Under the pieces are notes generated by a model. It did not search any database. It was not told the origin of the DNA and saw only the letters and a program-made list of their open reading frames with translations. Source: a virus. Taken from it: a DNA stretch of 64,000 nucleotides. The stretch spans positions 1 through 64,000 of IMG/VR virus record IMGVR_UViG_3300023104_000005; one strand, written 5' to 3'. Made by a program: the position numbers and the translations under genes. Each line of letters begins with the position of its first letter. The first letter of the stretch is position 1. Of this stretch, positions 38,658 to 47,832 are shown in pieces.

Positions 38658-39290
38658 ATGGAACAGACCACATATAGAAAGCTATCAGAGTTGATAAGCG
38701 ACTCATACTATATACTGAAAGCAAGTGACGATGCGGCAATACCACTTCGTAGAATAGCAGAGATGGTCGCAATGGAGGTTGCAGAGATGGCTACAATGAA
38801 TGCTATAGAGGCAAGTCAACAGGGCGAAAGCACGTACGCCTCAGATCAATTCATCTCAGTATTTAGAAACTTACCCTTGCTAGAAGATACCGATGGGTAT
38901 AAATACAGTGTCCTTCCAAGTACGCCAACAGCAATGCCTAACAACCAAGAAATTTCAGAGGTTAAGATCGTGGGAAGCACGTGTATGGCAGCAATACATA
39001 TGACTAGCAGAAGTTCTTTCTCACAGAGCCTAATAGGGCTTCCTAAGGGCATGTTATTATACAAGATAGAAGACGGAAGGATTGTATTTGAGACTAGCAA
39101 CCCTTTGTTAGATGGAACGGTTAATGTTAAGATGGTAGGGGCTGTAAGTGGAGATGACCTGTTGACCTCAAGACTGAATATTCCTAAGAACTATGAGTCA
39201 AGGATCATGACTAAGATCATGGCTAAGTTACTGCCGACAAAGAACCAACCAATAGATTATGTAAATGACTCAATATCTAACCCTAGTTAA
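38658..39290 (+). CDS. structural adaptor protein, 210 aa
   Basis: Starts immediately after the previous stop (MEQTTYRKLSELISDSYYIL). An N-terminal helical part is followed by beta-rich sequence (LLYKIEDGRIVFETSNPLL) and a C-terminal helix. Position between two adaptor-like genes suggests a connector component. No family motif is recognised. Confidence 0.63.
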   Translation: MEQTTYRKLSELISDSYYILKASDDAAIPLRRIAEMVAMEVAEMATMNAIEASQQGESTYASDQFISVFRNLPLLEDTDGYKYSVLPSTPTAMPNNQEISEVKIVGSTCMAAIHMTSRSSFSQSLIGLPKGMLLYKIEDGRIVFETSNPLLDGTVNVKMVGAVSGDDLLTSRLNIPKNYESRIMTKIMAKLLPTKNQPIDYVNDSISNPS

Positions 39291-39292
39291 AC

Positions 39293-40057
39293 ATGAAGAT
39301 TTCAGTAAAGAGAATAATAGGAGAATTTTTAAGTAGCACCGATGAATCACAGCATCGGTTTTTGCGCTTATGGAACATTGCTAAGTTCGGCATGGAGACA
39401 GAGTTCAACTTAGACCTTACGGGGGTGATAAAGACTGTGCTGTTGGATGTGAATGCTAACAAGACGGTAAATCTTCCATGCGACTATGTTTCATACTCAA
39501 AGATCGGAGAGATTAACGGAAAAGGAGAGGTGGTGACTTACAAAAGAAATAACCAACTAACCACTTTACTTCAATACGGGAACAACAGGGTTAACAAGGC
39601 ACCTATGGTTGGATCAAGGGGAGACTTTAATTTATTTCCTTATGACCTGAACTATTACAACAACTACTTTTCGGACGGAGTTACTTACAACTTATATGGA
39701 GCAAATAGTGGTACTCCAAACAGAGGCGAATACAAGGTCGATGAAGCCAATAGACTAATATTCCTCAGCATTGATATCTCAGTGTCTCAGATCGTATTAG
39801 AATACCTGTCAGATGGATATGACCAGAGTGATGATGACTATTCTGTGGATGTAAGAGCAAGTGCGGCACTACTAGCTTATATCAGGTGGAGAGATGCCTT
39901 AGACAAACCAAAGAAATTCGGTATTGGTCAAGTAGACTTTTTAAAGAAAGACTACTACAGAGAAAAAAGGTTGTGTCAGGTAAGAATGAATCCGTTTGTA
40001 TTGAATGAATTTGAACATGCAGGGCGCGTGGCGACAAAATTGGTTGCCCGGGCGTAG
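39293..40057 (+). CDS. collar/tail-tube-like structural protein, 254 aa
   Basis: An N-terminal helix region (FLRLWNIAKFGMETEFNLDL) is followed by VNLPCDYVSYSKIGEINGKG (about 58-77) and YNLYGANSGTPNRGEYKVDE. The order resembles the collar or ring protein of crAss-like and T7-like tails (gp11-like). A C-terminal helical tail ends RVATKLVARA. Function inferred. Confidence 0.62.
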   Translation: MKISVKRIIGEFLSSTDESQHRFLRLWNIAKFGMETEFNLDLTGVIKTVLLDVNANKTVNLPCDYVSYSKIGEINGKGEVVTYKRNNQLTTLLQYGNNRVNKAPMVGSRGDFNLFPYDLNYYNNYFSDGVTYNLYGANSGTPNRGEYKVDEANRLIFLSIDISVSQIVLEYLSDGYDQSDDDYSVDVRASAALLAYIRWRDALDKPKKFGIGQVDFLKKDYYREKRLCQVRMNPFVLNEFEHAGRVATKLVARA

Positions 40058-40069
40058 TTAAATAAAGAT

Positions 40070-43000
40070 ATGCAGGAATTAAAAAGGTTTTTAAACACAG
40101 GTATGGATACCGACTCTGACTTAACTGCGGTTACTCAGGAGGATGTTATAGAGAGTTGGAATGTCAGATACAGAGGAACAGTAGAATCAGAAGATGGTAT
40201 TGCTACAGACATTGAGTCCAATGAGTTGATATCAGGCGCTAAACCCGCAGGAATAAACAAGACTATAGGAGCAGAAGGATTTGAGGATGTTCGTAAAGCG
40301 TATGCCTTTGTTTACAACTCAGCAGGCAAGAATCAGATTGTAGAGTTTGATTACGATACAGAGACAGAGACAGTGATCTTTGAGAACCTGACCATGACCA
40401 ATGGGGTTAACATTCTTCCTTTAGACCCGCTATACTGTGTGTGCGATATTAAGATGATTCAAGGCAAATACCTGATCTTTAATGCAGGAAACATACAACC
40501 GGGGATAATTAACCTAGACAGGCTTAAAAGCGGTGGTTATAGCGTTATAACTCTAGAGGATATTACTTTGGTAAAAGGACAGCCTATAACCGTTCCTACA
40601 TACGTTTACAACGATGATTCAGGCAGATCAGTAAATACCATTAAGAAAAGATTATTTCAGTTCACAGAGCAGTTTATACGCCTTGACGATGAATACTCAG
40701 CATGGAGTACGTATTCTAAAAGAAATGTGCCGGAGAGTGAGGCTACTCCTTCATTTGGGACGGATGTTACTAAGGCAAACAACCTTATTGTGACTGTAGA
40801 TGCCGGAAATGACAGGGTAAAGACAATAAATGTTGGCGCTAGATATGATAATCTAGATTGGTTCCTTGTTAAGTCTGTAGAACGGAAAGATGTTTTATTA
40901 CTTCCTAATACCTTAGTCGATGTGGAGAACGAAATTTACGAAGCTTATGATCCTGCTACTAATACTTATTCTTTTGCTTTCTATAATGACGGACTGTATA
41001 ATAACCTGCCTGTCTTGGAGACCGACCTTCCCTACGACTACGTTCCAAAGAAATCCGGAGCATTAGAGGTAATCAACGGAAGCATCCTTGTTCTTGCTGA
41101 CCTTACTGAGGGGTATAAGAGACCTGTGGTGGACGTAAACATCAATGTTACTAACTATGACCCTGCGATCACTGTTCAACAGCCTGACAACTCTAATGGC
41201 TTAAGGGTAGTATCTCAGAATCAAAACAGGGTTAGTGGTTCGCATAAAAGAGACGTTCAGGTTAACTTTGGAGGAATAGCACATACAGGGGATGTGTTTG
41301 TGGTTAAGGTAAGAGATATCAGGGACTATGGTAACAATCGGACTTACACCTACACAGTCAAGCTGTCTCAGAATAATAACACAGCATTAGCGGTTCAGGG
41401 GTTAGCAACTGTGGTTCCATTCTCCAATGTAAGTGGTACACAGATTAACTTTAGAACGGAGGACTACTTTGAACTTGAGTCGGCTAGTATTAACTTACAA
41501 AATGCCGGAACAGGAGTTTCCAAGTCTATCCACTCGATTAAATTAAACTCTGCTTATCAGCTTGCATTAGCGCATTATGACCAGAACGGCACTTATTTTC
41601 CTGTGGTAAGCGATAAGAGATTTGTGGTCAAGACTCAATCTTATGCTCAGTCTCATGGTTTAATTCCTCAGATCAACTGGCAGATCAACAGTCTACCTCC
41701 TGTAGGAGCCACAAGCGCGCAATGGCTGATCTCACGTAACAATACCCATGAGACTGATCTTTATATTAACGGTGCTTTAGATACCGACAAATCAGATAAT
41801 GACTATCTCGTCTTTAATATCTCGTCTTTAAAGAAGTTCAACGATACAAACTCAAGTTCAGTTTTAAGCTATGATTACTCAGAAGGAGACAGAGCGACAT
41901 TCATGTTTACTTTCTCAGGTACAGCTACACCGATCAAATGGTTCGATGCTCCGGCGATAGATGTTGAGGTTGTAGGATTCGATATTGAGGTTGACACTGC
42001 TGTAACGCCTAATGTCACTAAATACTTTCTAAAGGTTAGAAAATCATCTGCACTTAATTTAGCTGATATAACAGCAACCGGAGTCTTGATGGAGATTTAC
42101 TCACCTAAGAAAAGAACGTTGACCACAGGAGATGTAACGACACTACAAACGACTTTATTTTATGAGATAGGTGAACAGATCAAAATAACCAACGGAGACT
42201 ATGAACAAAAGCAGGGAATCATCAAAGAGGGAGATGCTTATTTCAAGACCAGAGAGGTTACAGGAGTTTTAAATCCCAATGTTGCTTATACGTTTTTGGT
42301 GGAGGACTTTAACTTTAGTGACTTCTATAAATCCAATTACTATTCTTATGGAAGGGCTAGGCTGTACGATGATGTTCAGGACGAGATCAGAAAGAAAGCC
42401 TCAATCAGATATTCGGACACTTTTATCACAGGAAGCAAGATCAATGGCATCTCTAGATTTTACGGAGAAAGGCTATACGGAGAGAGCAATGGTGAGACTT
42501 CCTCTAAATATGGTGCTATTGTTAAGTTGAGTGAGCGAGATTCTTACTTAGTGTGCTTGCAAGAGTTAAACGATGTGCATATCCCTGTTAACATCTCTAT
42601 CTTGGAAGATCAGGCAGAACAACAGAATGTGGCGATTTCTGATAGACTCTTAAATAAGGTAAGGTATACGAAGTCGGGTGTGTTTGGGATAGGGCTTGCA
42701 AAGGAGAGTTTTGCCAGAAGCCAGAACGGAACGATATATTTTGTTGATCCGAACAATTCATTGCCTGTTAGGGACGGATATAACGGTGTACAGCCGATAT
42801 CTGCTAAAATGACCAAGTTCTTTAGAAGGATACTTCAACAAGCAAAGAAAGACGGTAGAAAGATATTTGGGTTCTATGACAACTTCAATGACGAATACAA
42901 CATCCATATTGAGACTGCCGCAGGAGTTCTGGTTAGCTTTAAATTCAATGCTACAAATTGGGATTACTTAGAGGCTTATACAATCAATCCTGCGACTTTA

Positions 43001-44521
43001 GCCTTGACAGGAGTTAGCAATGGATCAGTCGCGATAAATAACACTACAGGACAAGCGGTATTTACGCCCAATACAGGTTATTCAGGGAATGCAGGGTTCA
43101 GTTTCTCGTATTCAAGTCCTGATGGCACAATCACAAAGAATGTCTGTGGGACAGTAACTCCGGGGATCACTACAATTGATCCATTTTACTTCACAGATTT
43201 AACCAATCAACCTTTAAACACGTTAACAGCCTCAAATACTATTTTGATCGGTGGAAATACAATAGCGGTTCCAATCTCAATCACAGGTGGTGAATATTCG
43301 ATTAACGGTGGCGCTTGGGTTACATCCGCAGGAACAGTAAATGCCGGAGATACAGTTCAGGTTAGACATACTACCTCAGGGGCTTATGCTACAACTGTAA
43401 ACACAACCTTAGTTGTTAGTGGGTACTCCGATACTTTTACAACCACCACGATAGCTGCTCCTGTACCTGTTACGATCAATTACAACCTTTCTAGGGACAC
43501 TTCTCCGTATGTTGATGGTAATGTGTCATTCCTTAAAAATGGAGTCTTCTCAGAGCTTATTACGTTTGTTGGAACAGGGACCTTGTCAGGAGGCTATTTA
43601 GTGGGAGATACTTTGACTGCTAGTGCTTTCCATTACGCTACAGGATACAGATGGCCGGATGATGCTAGCCTAAGAATGGTGATCACTGATGCTGATGGAA
43701 CTGTTGTATTTGACCAGACAGGTGGAACAGTTACGGATGATGTTGTTTTTGCTCCTGAGATTCTATTGGTAGATACGCTGTATACGGTTACAATAACCAC
43801 AAATAGCAATGATACGAGCCTAATCACCCCTAGCTATGATCTTGTAAACAACAATACGCTTATAGACGAGGCAGACTTACGACTAGGTGTTACTGATCTC
43901 ACGACTAACATTGAGATGTTGAGTATAGATATGCCGGGATTCCATGTGCCTAGGAATGGTATTTATAACCTCAAGGATGATGCTAACCTGCAAAGGATAG
44001 TTATACCTGTTCCAGAAGGTAAGGATACTAACATCAGGATTCAGACTCAAAGTGGTTTTGATCAGACATTCAGCATCTACGGAGGGTATTCTTTAGACCA
44101 GAATGTACCTAAGTCAGGTATATTAATCACGCTAGAAGACTTTTCAAACCCTTCGATTGCGTGTGGAGTAAGTACAGGATTTGCAGGAGGTGAATCTTAC
44201 CCTAGTGAGTTTACTGTTACCTTAGGGACAGCATTAGGATCGGTAGTGCTTAACTTTGATGGTCAGTCTATCCCTGATAAGTTCATTGTGATCTTCGATG
44301 GAGTAGAAGTAATAAACACAGGGTATCGAGGGAATACATATTATCAGGCACAGTTGAACACTGCTCTAGCTGATAGGGGTCTTCCACCTGAGACTGTTAC
44401 TGCTCCGGGAACAGGAACGGCATCATTTAACAAAACTACTGCTACTACCACTGCGATAGTAAGGGTTTATGCACCTTTATCAGGCACAGGATGGACTTGT
44501 AAATTAAATTGTCCAGTTTAA
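40070..44521 (+). CDS. large tail/stabilisation-like protein with Ig-like region, 1483 aa
   Basis: The start LKRFLNTGMDTDSDLTAVTQ (residues 4-23) is the sort of opening seen on stabilisation-type tail proteins of crAss-like phages, where an LNTGMDxDxD segment precedes beta-propeller-like repeats. The centre is beta-rich. From about residue 960 to 1140, short Thr/Ser-rich beta repeats (GQAVFTPNTGYSGNAGFSF; INGGAWVTSAGTVNAGD) look like Ig- or BACON-like domains that may bind carbohydrate. Codon 1483 is followed by an untranslated 10-base gap to the next tail gene. Confidence 0.68.
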   Translation: MQELKRFLNTGMDTDSDLTAVTQEDVIESWNVRYRGTVESEDGIATDIESNELISGAKPAGINKTIGAEGFEDVRKAYAFVYNSAGKNQIVEFDYDTETETVIFENLTMTNGVNILPLDPLYCVCDIKMIQGKYLIFNAGNIQPGIINLDRLKSGGYSVITLEDITLVKGQPITVPTYVYNDDSGRSVNTIKKRLFQFTEQFIRLDDEYSAWSTYSKRNVPESEATPSFGTDVTKANNLIVTVDAGNDRVKTINVGARYDNLDWFLVKSVERKDVLLLPNTLVDVENEIYEAYDPATNTYSFAFYNDGLYNNLPVLETDLPYDYVPKKSGALEVINGSILVLADLTEGYKRPVVDVNINVTNYDPAITVQQPDNSNGLRVVSQNQNRVSGSHKRDVQVNFGGIAHTGDVFVVKVRDIRDYGNNRTYTYTVKLSQNNNTALAVQGLATVVPFSNVSGTQINFRTEDYFELESASINLQNAGTGVSKSIHSIKLNSAYQLALAHYDQNGTYFPVVSDKRFVVKTQSYAQSHGLIPQINWQINSLPPVGATSAQWLISRNNTHETDLYINGALDTDKSDNDYLVFNISSLKKFNDTNSSSVLSYDYSEGDRATFMFTFSGTATPIKWFDAPAIDVEVVGFDIEVDTAVTPNVTKYFLKVRKSSALNLADITATGVLMEIYSPKKRTLTTGDVTTLQTTLFYEIGEQIKITNGDYEQKQGIIKEGDAYFKTREVTGVLNPNVAYTFLVEDFNFSDFYKSNYYSYGRARLYDDVQDEIRKKASIRYSDTFITGSKINGISRFYGERLYGESNGETSSKYGAIVKLSERDSYLVCLQELNDVHIPVNISILEDQAEQQNVAISDRLLNKVRYTKSGVFGIGLAKESFARSQNGTIYFVDPNNSLPVRDGYNGVQPISAKMTKFFRRILQQAKKDGRKIFGFYDNFNDEYNIHIETAAGVLVSFKFNATNWDYLEAYTINPATLALTGVSNGSVAINNTTGQAVFTPNTGYSGNAGFSFSYSSPDGTITKNVCGTVTPGITTIDPFYFTDLTNQPLNTLTASNTILIGGNTIAVPISITGGEYSINGGAWVTSAGTVNAGDTVQVRHTTSGAYATTVNTTLVVSGYSDTFTTTTIAAPVPVTINYNLSRDTSPYVDGNVSFLKNGVFSELITFVGTGTLSGGYLVGDTLTASAFHYATGYRWPDDASLRMVITDADGTVVFDQTGGTVTDDVVFAPEILLVDTLYTVTITTNSNDTSLITPSYDLVNNNTLIDEADLRLGVTDLTTNIEMLSIDMPGFHVPRNGIYNLKDDANLQRIVIPVPEGKDTNIRIQTQSGFDQTFSIYGGYSLDQNVPKSGILITLEDFSNPSIACGVSTGFAGGESYPSEFTVTLGTALGSVVLNFDGQSIPDKFIVIFDGVEVINTGYRGNTYYQAQLNTALADRGLPPETVTAPGTGTASFNKTTATTTAIVRVYAPLSGTGWTCKLNCPV

Positions 44522-44531
44522 AATATAGATT

Positions 44532-45449
44532 ATGGGATTCACAACGATTCAAAATACACCCATCACCTTAGATTTACTCACATTGGGTAAGTCTAGGGGT
44601 TGGGAGGTCTTCACAGATTATGCTATACACGAGGTATGTAACGCAGGGAGTATGGTTTTAAAGCAATTTACACTCACCTCAGGGCATTCTTATCAGATCA
44701 GCTACAACCTAGAGTATATCAATACAGGCTTTATTAGAGCGGACTTAGGAACGGCATCAGGTGCAAACAGAACAACTCCGGGGTTTGTAACTCAAACCAT
44801 CACTGCATCGGGAACTAACCCTTTATTCTCGTTTTATTCTAATGCCAACCTTAAAATCACTTCTTTTGATATTCGGGATACCACAGAGGACTTAGGACTT
44901 AAACAAAGAAACACGATCTCTTGGAGTGAGAAATCTAATAAGTGGGTAAGCTATAAGACATATAACCCTGATTGGGGGTTCTCAATGTTCACGAACCTGT
45001 TCTCATACAAGGCAGGACAGTTATGGTCTCACAAGGCTTCTTTGACCCCTCGAAACAACTTCTACGGACAGCAATATAAGAGCATCATCAATATGGTGTT
45101 TAATTCGGGGATAGGACAGCCTAAGACTTTCCATGCTATCAGCTATGAAGGGAATAACCTAATGATCACTACTGATGGTGGGGTTAAGACTTCGTTAGGA
45201 CAAATCTCAGACTTGGTAGAGGCTAACTTTCTAAAGGATGTTTTGGATGATGGGGTTAGTCAGGTTGATATTTACTCTGTAGAGGGCGTGTTTAGCAGTT
45301 CGTTCAGGAGAGCCTTACCGGATGTTATCAATGGATCAGAGTTGAAGGGCAGTTATATTGTTGTTGAGTTGATCAATGTAGAAAACGATCTGTTGAGACT
45401 AGAGAATGTAGCAGTAACAAGTGTTCCAAGCAAGATCGGAGCGAGATAA
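44532..45449 (+). CDS. tail protein with a muzzle/stabilisation-type C-terminal domain, 305 aa
   Basis: Residues about 140-225 (YKTYNPDWGFSMFTNLFSYK, GQLWSHKASLTPRNNFYGQQ, IINMVFNSG, TFHAISYEGNN) match the conserved domain at the end of crAss-like tail proteins, with F-x-x-K-x-G-x-L-(W/Y)-x-H followed by N-x-FYG and VFN. Here it is a separate gene, while the long protein before it may supply the missing N-terminal part. The stop overlaps the next ATG. Confidence 0.68.
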   Translation: MGFTTIQNTPITLDLLTLGKSRGWEVFTDYAIHEVCNAGSMVLKQFTLTSGHSYQISYNLEYINTGFIRADLGTASGANRTTPGFVTQTITASGTNPLFSFYSNANLKITSFDIRDTTEDLGLKQRNTISWSEKSNKWVSYKTYNPDWGFSMFTNLFSYKAGQLWSHKASLTPRNNFYGQQYKSIINMVFNSGIGQPKTFHAISYEGNNLMITTDGGVKTSLGQISDLVEANFLKDVLDDGVSQVDIYSVEGVFSSSFRRALPDVINGSELKGSYIVVELINVENDLLRLENVAVTSVPSKIGAR

Positions 45450-45742
45450 TGTTTAAATGTTCAGGGTGCGGGGTTTGTTGTCATCATGTAGATAGGGCTG
45501 TAGAGTCTTCTAAAGACTTAGGATTGGATTTTCCTTATGGTTGGAATGAAGACGGGAAGTGTGATATGCTAGGTGATGACAACAAATGCACTGTGTACGA
45601 CAAAAGACCTTTATTATGCAATGTAGATAAGCTGATAGAGGTGTTTGATATCAAGGATAAAGAAGGATTTTACGAATTAAATAAACAGGCTTGCAATGCC
45701 ATGATGGGTGATGCCGGGATAGATTTGGCATTCAGGTTGTGA
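45449..45742 (+). CDS. YkgJ-family Cys-rich metal-binding protein, 97 aa
   Basis: MFKCSGCGVCCHH provides C4-x2-C7-x2-C10-C11, followed by CDML and NKCTVYDKRPLLC, the standard YkgJ (zinc/iron-chelating) cysteine set. All conserved cysteines are present. YkgJ proteins are small metal or Fe-S binding proteins of unclear role. It is coupled to a tail gene by a TAATG overlap, an unusual site for this family. Confidence 0.85.
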   Translation: MFKCSGCGVCCHHVDRAVESSKDLGLDFPYGWNEDGKCDMLGDDNKCTVYDKRPLLCNVDKLIEVFDIKDKEGFYELNKQACNAMMGDAGIDLAFRL

Positions 45743-45748
45743 AATACA

Positions 45749-45756
45749 TATCTTTG
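45749..45756 (+). promoter_or_regulatory. promoter element TATCTTTG
   Basis: A consensus TAnnTTTG element 30 bases before the ATG at 45787, starting the internal-protein unit. Confidence 0.68.
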
Positions 45757-45786
45757 ATATATTAATTCACTTAAAAACATATATCT

Positions 45787-46437
45787 ATGCCACTCCCGAT
45801 CGCAGCATTAGCAATAGCTTCTGCACCAAGCATTCTTAAAGGGGTTAGCGGACTTTTTCAGTCCATCAAAGGAAACAAGATGGCTAAGAACAACCCCTTC
45901 CCTACAGCACAAGTAAACCAGAACATAGCCAAGAATGCCGCAATAGCAGAACAAATGGCTCAAACAGGACTCCCACAGCAACAGTACAACCAAGCGTTAC
46001 AGAATATGCAACGTAACCAAAATGGTGTATTGACTTCCTTGGGTAGAAGTGCTAATTCATCTGCCGGACTTGCCTCAGTGCTTAGAGCATCAAATGATGC
46101 TTCTTTAAACTTAGATGTAAACGATGCTCAGGCACGCATGCGTAATCAGGGAATTTCAATGCAACAAAGAGGTCAATTAGCAGGTGAGCAGAACAGGGTT
46201 TGGGACTGGAATAATCGGCAAAAATATTTACAGCAAGCACAGGCGGCATCAGCAATGCAAGGAGCCGGAAAACAAAACATGTTCGGAGCATTGGATGGGT
46301 TATCCCAAGTCGGGCAGTCGTTTTTAGCAGGAGGCGGTTTAGGTTCAGGTTCAGGAGGTGCTAACCAACTTGGTTCTGTACCTCAGCTTGGACAGTTAAC
46401 TCAACCTTATCAAAGTCAATTCACAAAATTATTCTAA
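45787..46437 (+). CDS. internal virion (cargo-like) protein, 216 aa
   Basis: An N-terminal Ala/Leu-rich helix (LPIAALAIASAPSILKGVSG), a central Gln/Asn/Ala-rich helical part (NQALQNMQRNQNGVLTSLGR) and a Gly-rich tail (FLAGGGLGSGSGG). Such composition is typical of internal core or ejection proteins of podoviruses. It is first in a unit with two larger internal proteins. Confidence 0.64.
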   Translation: MPLPIAALAIASAPSILKGVSGLFQSIKGNKMAKNNPFPTAQVNQNIAKNAAIAEQMAQTGLPQQQYNQALQNMQRNQNGVLTSLGRSANSSAGLASVLRASNDASLNLDVNDAQARMRNQGISMQQRGQLAGEQNRVWDWNNRQKYLQQAQAASAMQGAGKQNMFGALDGLSQVGQSFLAGGGLGSGSGGANQLGSVPQLGQLTQPYQSQFTKLF

Positions 46438-46442
46438 GCGTA

Positions 46443-47831
46443 ATGATTGAGGGATTAAATTCAAATAGTGGTATAGGAACTGGGAATGCACAGATTTTTG
46501 ATGCTAGAGGTTCAGTAAACAAGTATACAGCAGAGATACAGCGCCAAGCAAACGCTAGAGCGGCAGAACAAAAGGCTTTACAAGATGAACTAGGCAAAGT
46601 AAAGATGGATGGACTGAGGGAAGCTGATAAGCCAGAGTACTTCAAGGGATTTGAGGATTGGAGAACTACAGCACAAAAAGCATCTGCATCAAGAGACTTT
46701 AGAGAGAAAGCAAATCTTAAAAGTGAGGCTGATAAGAAATACATGGAACTCAATAACCTTGTTGCTAAATCCAAAGAGTACAACAGGCTTCATCAGGATG
46801 TATCAAATAAGTTCTTGGATAACAATTTCAGAGATCAGTTTACAGACGATGCAGTGACTCAATGGCAACAATCAGACAAACTACCTCTATCAGACCCAAG
46901 GCTTGTAAAAGACCCTAGTACCTTATCTAGGCAGTTAGATTTAAGTAAAGTTGATGACAAATTAGCAAAGATTGATGCAGGACTTTTATCTAAACAAATT
47001 GAAGCAAATCCCATTGCAGGAGACAGATTGAGTGTAGGGAATAGAAAAGGAACGAACTTGGTTTATAAGACCTCTGTAGACCCTAAAAGACAGGCATTCG
47101 AGTATGCTATGGCTTATGATACAGATAAAGACCTGAAACATTACATTAAGACGCAATACGCTGACCTGTACGCCTCTAAACCTGAGGATGAAGCCAAAGC
47201 ATTAGCTATTCAGGATATGGTCGGTAAAAGACCTGTACAGAAGCAAAGGAATCAATTTGTGATGGATGAAGCACCTGATCTCTTTTATGCACATAAAGCA
47301 TGGGAAAGGGCACATCCTGACCCTGAGAAATCTACTAAGAGTGAATCAGAGTTATACCGTCAGAGTTGGATTGACAGCATGATCAAAGGAGAACCCGGAA
47401 GTGGAGAGTACCTCAAGTCTATTGTTGCTTCTCAAGGGGAATATACAGAGCCTTTAAAGATTCGTAAAGTAGGTGACGTTATAAAGATTGGCGTTCCACA
47501 GAAGACTGTAATGAGTTTTGATGCTGATGGAAAGGCTAAAGCTAAAGTCATTCCCGGTAGAGTTATTGACGTTAACACGAAAAACGAAGCTGACAGAAGC
47601 AAGCTGAACAATCTACTGAACGAACTTACTAAAGAAAAGGTAAGCGAATCTAAGTTTCAGACAGGGAATGCCGCAGGTAAAGTTCCAAAGACAACCTCAA
47701 CAACTCCTAAGTCCAATAAGACTGTACCTCTTTCTAAAGTAGAAGGACTAGTAGGTAAAAAAGGCTACGAAGGTTATACTAAGAAAGAACTAATTGACTA
47801 TTATAAATCACAAGGATATACTATAAAATAA
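46443..47831 (+). CDS. internal virion (cargo-like) protein, 462 aa
   Basis: Starts MIEGLNSNSGIGTGNAQIFD. It is charged and helical (EIQRQANARAAEQKALQDEL) with no Cys, and ends with a small motif GKKGYEGYTKKELIDYYKSQGYTIK, which may fold as a short C-terminal module. Located between a small core protein and the giant internal protein; the ejection or cargo role is inferred. Confidence 0.62.
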   Translation: MIEGLNSNSGIGTGNAQIFDARGSVNKYTAEIQRQANARAAEQKALQDELGKVKMDGLREADKPEYFKGFEDWRTTAQKASASRDFREKANLKSEADKKYMELNNLVAKSKEYNRLHQDVSNKFLDNNFRDQFTDDAVTQWQQSDKLPLSDPRLVKDPSTLSRQLDLSKVDDKLAKIDAGLLSKQIEANPIAGDRLSVGNRKGTNLVYKTSVDPKRQAFEYAMAYDTDKDLKHYIKTQYADLYASKPEDEAKALAIQDMVGKRPVQKQRNQFVMDEAPDLFYAHKAWERAHPDPEKSTKSESELYRQSWIDSMIKGEPGSGEYLKSIVASQGEYTEPLKIRKVGDVIKIGVPQKTVMSFDADGKAKAKVIPGRVIDVNTKNEADRSKLNNLLNELTKEKVSESKFQTGNAAGKVPKTTSTTPKSNKTVPLSKVEGLVGKKGYEGYTKKELIDYYKSQGYTIK

Positions 47832-47832
47832 C

